Shown piece after piece: positions 61,745 to 64,000 of a stretch of 64,000 bases of DNA (its first letter is position 1; every line of letters begins with the position of its first letter). The notes below the pieces were generated by a model that saw only the letters and a program-made list of their open reading frames with translations, was not told the origin of the DNA and ran no database searches. Origin of the DNA: Streptococcus pneumoniae (GTDB taxonomy: Bacteria; Bacillota; Bacilli; Lactobacillales; Streptococcaceae); NCBI GenBank assembly GCA_040719455.1, contig JBFDTN010000001.1, forward strand, positions 992,001-1,056,000. The letters run 5' to 3'. The translations under genes were made by a program, and so were the position numbers.

Positions 61745-63124
61745 TCATATCAGTTCCCATACTCTTTTGATGTAAAATAAAAAGGGCTTCCCTGCCATGA
61801 TTTTGACATATTTTTTGAGATTTAAGCAAGCCAAAGTCAGCCCAAGCATTGCTTCCATCTTGGCCTTGCCTTTCTGTCTCGTGTATCTGAGATTGTGGTA
61901 TTCCTTAGCTGTCCCAAAAAGACGCTCAATCGTCTCTTTACGCCCTTGGTAGAGCTCCTTCATGCCAATTTGATGTCGAATCACTTCACAGGTTTCTAAG
62001 TAATCTTTCCAGATATGACGGGTAATCAAGCGTTGATGATTCTTGGAGCTTGTGCATTGACCTAGAAGAGGGCAGCTACAACATATTTGGGCTTGACTCC
62101 TGTATTCACGGTAGCCATCTCGATTTGTAGTGCTATAAGATAAGACTTGATCCTTAGGACAGAGGTAGCAGTCGTAGTATTCATCATAAACAAAATCCTT
62201 GGGACGAAGTTTCGTCTTGTCCCCTTTAGGTCTAGTATAAGGCAATACTGGAGTGATGGATTGATCAAGGAGAAATTTAGCAATAGCAGGTGTCTTATAG
62301 CCAGCATCTAAGATAATATGACTAGGATTGAACTCTTTGATCGTTTCAAATAGCACAGGAAAAGCCTGACTATCATGGACGTTTCCTGCATGAACAGAGT
62401 AACCTAACGCCCAGCCATGTTTATCACAAGCTACTTGTGCATTGTAAGCAAATACCTCCTTATGTTCTCCCTTATGAAACCAACCACTTTCAGGGTCCGT
62501 AGTAGAGACTTTTTTACTAACGGGCTCTTTTTCTTTGGCGAGCCCTAGCGACTTTTTTCCGTGTTTTTTTCGCTCTAGGTCAATCTCCTTTTCCAATTGC
62601 TCGCTCATAAACTTCGCTTGCACTTCAACTTCTTGATTGAGATATTTATGATGATTAGCAGCTGCTTTAATATGAGTTCCGTCTACGAAAATCTCACTTG
62701 GATGAATGAAGCCTGCATGCAAGCAGAGACCAAGAATATGAGAGAAAATCTTCTCTATTACCTGCTTATCCGCAAAGCGACGCACCACATTCTTGCCATA
62801 GGTCGTGAAATGTGGAACCTTATCTTCTAAGGACAAACCTAGGAACCAACGATAAGCCACATTCACTTCAATCTCTTTGATTGTCTGTCGCATCGAACGA
62901 ATTCCAAAGAGACATTGAATGATAGGGATTTTTATAAGCAGGACAGGGTCTAGGCTCGGACGACCCTTATCTAGACTATAGCTATCTTCTACAACATCAT
63001 AGATGAAGGAAAAGTCAATTGTCTCTTCTATTTGACGAAGAAGATGATCTTTAGGAACCAGCTCATCTAAACTGTAAAAACCTACTTGTTGGCGATTGTA
63101 ACTGGGATTTTCTTTGTGAAACAT
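61745..63124 (-). CDS. IS1182-family transposase
   Basis: 459 residues from ATG 63124 (MFHKENPSYNRQQVGFYSLDELVPKDHLLR); the GTG five codons upstream lies in its ribosome site. DUF772-like LIKIPIIQCLFGIRSMRQTI and a DDE_Tnp_1 core (IFVDGTHIKAAANHH, IILDAGYKTPAIAKFLLD) follow. A cysteine cluster (CPKD...CCSCPLLGQC) precedes RKETIERLFGTAKEYHNLRYTR with the catalytic Glu. All are usual for IS1182. The frame is intact. Confidence 0.92.
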   Translation of the reverse strand: MFHKENPSYNRQQVGFYSLDELVPKDHLLRQIEETIDFSFIYDVVEDSYSLDKGRPSLDPVLLIKIPIIQCLFGIRSMRQTIKEIEVNVAYRWFLGLSLEDKVPHFTTYGKNVVRRFADKQVIEKIFSHILGLCLHAGFIHPSEIFVDGTHIKAAANHHKYLNQEVEVQAKFMSEQLEKEIDLERKKHGKKSLGLAKEKEPVSKKVSTTDPESGWFHKGEHKEVFAYNAQVACDKHGWALGYSVHAGNVHDSQAFPVLFETIKEFNPSHIILDAGYKTPAIAKFLLDQSITPVLPYTRPKGDKTKLRPKDFVYDEYYDCYLCPKDQVLSYSTTNRDGYREYRSQAQICCSCPLLGQCTSSKNHQRLITRHIWKDYLETCEVIRHQIGMKELYQGRKETIERLFGTAKEYHNLRYTRQKGKAKMEAMLGLTLACLNLKKYVKIMAGKPFLFYIKRVWELI

Positions 63125-63179
63125 ACCTCTACCTCTCACACCTGTTTCTCTAGTTCTATTATACTCCTAAATAGACAAA

Positions 63180-63211
63180 AAATCTGTTAGAAAGGGAATT
63201 CTAACAGATTT
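63180..63211. terminator. Perfect hairpin at the promoter-side end of IS1182
   Basis: AAATCTGTTAGAA and TTCTAACAGATTT are exact complements around a 6-base loop, flanked by A/T runs. Such a hairpin inside the IS end can block transcripts entering from outside. Confidence 0.65.
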
Positions 63212-63241
63212 GTCTTCAGTCTGAGAGGACCTCAGACCCTC

Positions 63242-63461
63242 GTGGTGTTTTATCTAGTATTCGGATCCCACCAAACCAACTATGAAGCCTAAACTAAAAA
63301 ATTACTAGCAACCTCTTAGCTTCAAACAGCTCAATCATCAACATGACGTATCATGTCTTATTAGCCTTACACTACATATATACTATAACAAAAACTCAAC
63401 TCTTTATCAACCGAAAAAACCACTTTAGAATTGCAACGTTGATTTCATACGAAACAACAAG
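63242..63461. other. Intergenic stretch, nothing recognised
   Basis: About 220 bp between the IS1182 end and the DUF6261 stop. A 64-codon + strand frame at 63343-63537 is mostly antisense to the DUF6261 gene and has no ribosome site. Confidence 0.5.
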
Positions 63462-64000
63462 TTATGGATTGGCTGAATGGCTAGTTTCAGACTGGGCCTC
63501 CTTCCCACCTCCATTCACAGGCTTGCGTTTTTTATAGTGTTTGCGGATGATATTGAGTTGGTTGCGGAGGTCTTTGAGCTCTGCTCGGTCTGGATAGGCG
63601 GAGACCATGATGGCTGTAAAGTCGACAAAGAAGTTGTAGAGCTCTAGCAACTGGGCCCTCAGGGGTTTAATCTGGCTGGTCAGTTGTCCTTTCTCCTCCT
63701 GTAAGCATGTCTTGTAGCAACATTCAAATGTCTCGTGTGCTACGGTTAATTGATCCAGATAGGCGGTCAAATAAAGGCTTGAAAAGGCCTTTTGACAGTC
63801 TCCCGTAGCTAGTGCTTTGAGCAAATGGCTAATCTTGGCACTTGCATTTTCATAGCTATCGTTCACCAGAAGCATATGCTCTTTGAGCACGGCTGATAAG
63901 GTCTCATAAGCAGCCTTAGTCGCAGGTTCCGTGACGCGAGAAAAGGCACGAATCAAGTTGGAAAGAGTCAAGACGGCGACATCGCGCTCCCTATCTGCCA
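63462..64000 (-). CDS. DUF6261 family protein, 5' end outside window (partial)
   Basis: The frame is open to the window edge: ADRERDVAV continues directly into LTLSNLIRAFSRVTEPATKAAYETLSAVL. No start is reached, and the TTG at 63971 is internal. The visible 179 residues are helical, with EKGQLTSQIKPLRAQLLELYNFFVDF and LKDLRNQLNIIRKHYKKRK, which I match to DUF6261, a family often fragmentary or duplicated in streptococci. Its function is unknown. The Lys/Gly-rich tail (KKRKPVNGGGKEAQSE) is disordered-looking. Confidence 0.65.
   Translation of the reverse strand, partial: ADRERDVAVLTLSNLIRAFSRVTEPATKAAYETLSAVLKEHMLLVNDSYENASAKISHLLKALATGDCQKAFSSLYLTAYLDQLTVAHETFECCYKTCLQEEKGQLTSQIKPLRAQLLELYNFFVDFTAIMVSAYPDRAELKDLRNQLNIIRKHYKKRKPVNGGGKEAQSETSHSANP

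Larger units (their letters stand above)
61677..63241 (-). mobile_element. IS1182-family insertion sequence
   Basis: About 1565 bp bounded by 34-bp imperfect inverted repeats (61677-61710 and 63208-63241). Their inner CTCTCAGACTGAAGACAAAT is identical, with three mismatches in the outer part (GAGGGCCTCAGGCC against GAGGGTCTGAGGTC). One transposase is intact. I could not identify a target duplication, so the outermost base is uncertain. Confidence 0.88.

Noticed and set aside
63343..63537. 64-codon + strand ORF near the right edge
   Set aside because: Mostly antisense to the DUF6261 gene, no ribosome site, no recognisable protein.

Overview
The window is chromosomal DNA from a Streptococcus. 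The tuf, tpiA, ppc and ftsW genes, a FemAB/MurM-like aminoacyltransferase, the yybP-ykoY riboswitch ahead of a P-type ATPase, RUP-like TA-ended repeats and the IS30/ISL3/IS1182 complement all point there. I cannot name the species; the gene content suits the mitis/sanguinis or suis lineages.

Layout. 1-10.2 kb: a minus-strand surface-polysaccharide operon running off the left edge: a WbpM/CapD-type dehydratase, short priming sugar transferase, NAD-dependent reductase/epimerase, GT2, GT1/4, Wzy polymerase, LicD, a CDP-glycerol-type cytidylyltransferase, GT4 and two GT8. An 11-G tract sits directly before its first gene. 10.4-18.5 kb: small housekeeping and accessory genes (ASCH, rsuA, two GNATs, hydrolase, SDR, DUF2829, RpiB-like, S41 protease, APC permease, DUF2798). 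18.7-19.9 kb: an IS30 element that splits a 33-codon ORF. 20.5-28.1 kb: a Bce-type peptide sensing/resistance module (two FtsX-like permeases, one ATPase, a 37-aa protein, a TraX-like protein, kinase, regulator), with near-identical TTACAA/TTGTAA palindromes before four units, including the distant S41 protease. 28.2-38.2 kb: lipase-fold protein, flavocytochrome-like reductase, P1B-4 metal ATPase behind a terminated leader, a DUF2785 pseudogene, an Mn-riboswitch-controlled MgtA-type ATPase, DUF1934 and TSUP. 38.3-44.3 kb: HD hydrolase, HAD phosphatase, FemAB protein, a 50-bp tandem repeat, tpiA and tuf. 44.4-47.5 kb: two ECF sigma/anti-sigma pairs, one intact and one decayed. 47.7-49.2 kb: an ISL3 element in the ppc terminator. 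49.2-55.6 kb: ppc, ftsW, GH25 lysozyme, ybaK and a histidine phosphatase. 55.7-61.4 kb: a tightly overlapping three-gene defence operon (MmeI-like methyltransferase, SF2 helicase, GIY-YIG nuclease). 61.7-63.2 kb: IS1182. The right edge has a truncated DUF6261 gene.

The most interesting items are: the defence operon, in which an MmeI-type methylase seems to have lost its own nuclease motif and is paired with a helicase and a GIY-YIG nuclease; the poly-G tract that may phase-vary the polysaccharide operon; the Bce-type regulon defined by shared palindromes; the co-decayed sigma/anti-sigma pair; and an unclassified structured leader before the P1B-4 ATPase. I saw no tRNA, rRNA or CRISPR array. 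All functional calls are from reading protein motifs, without database searches.
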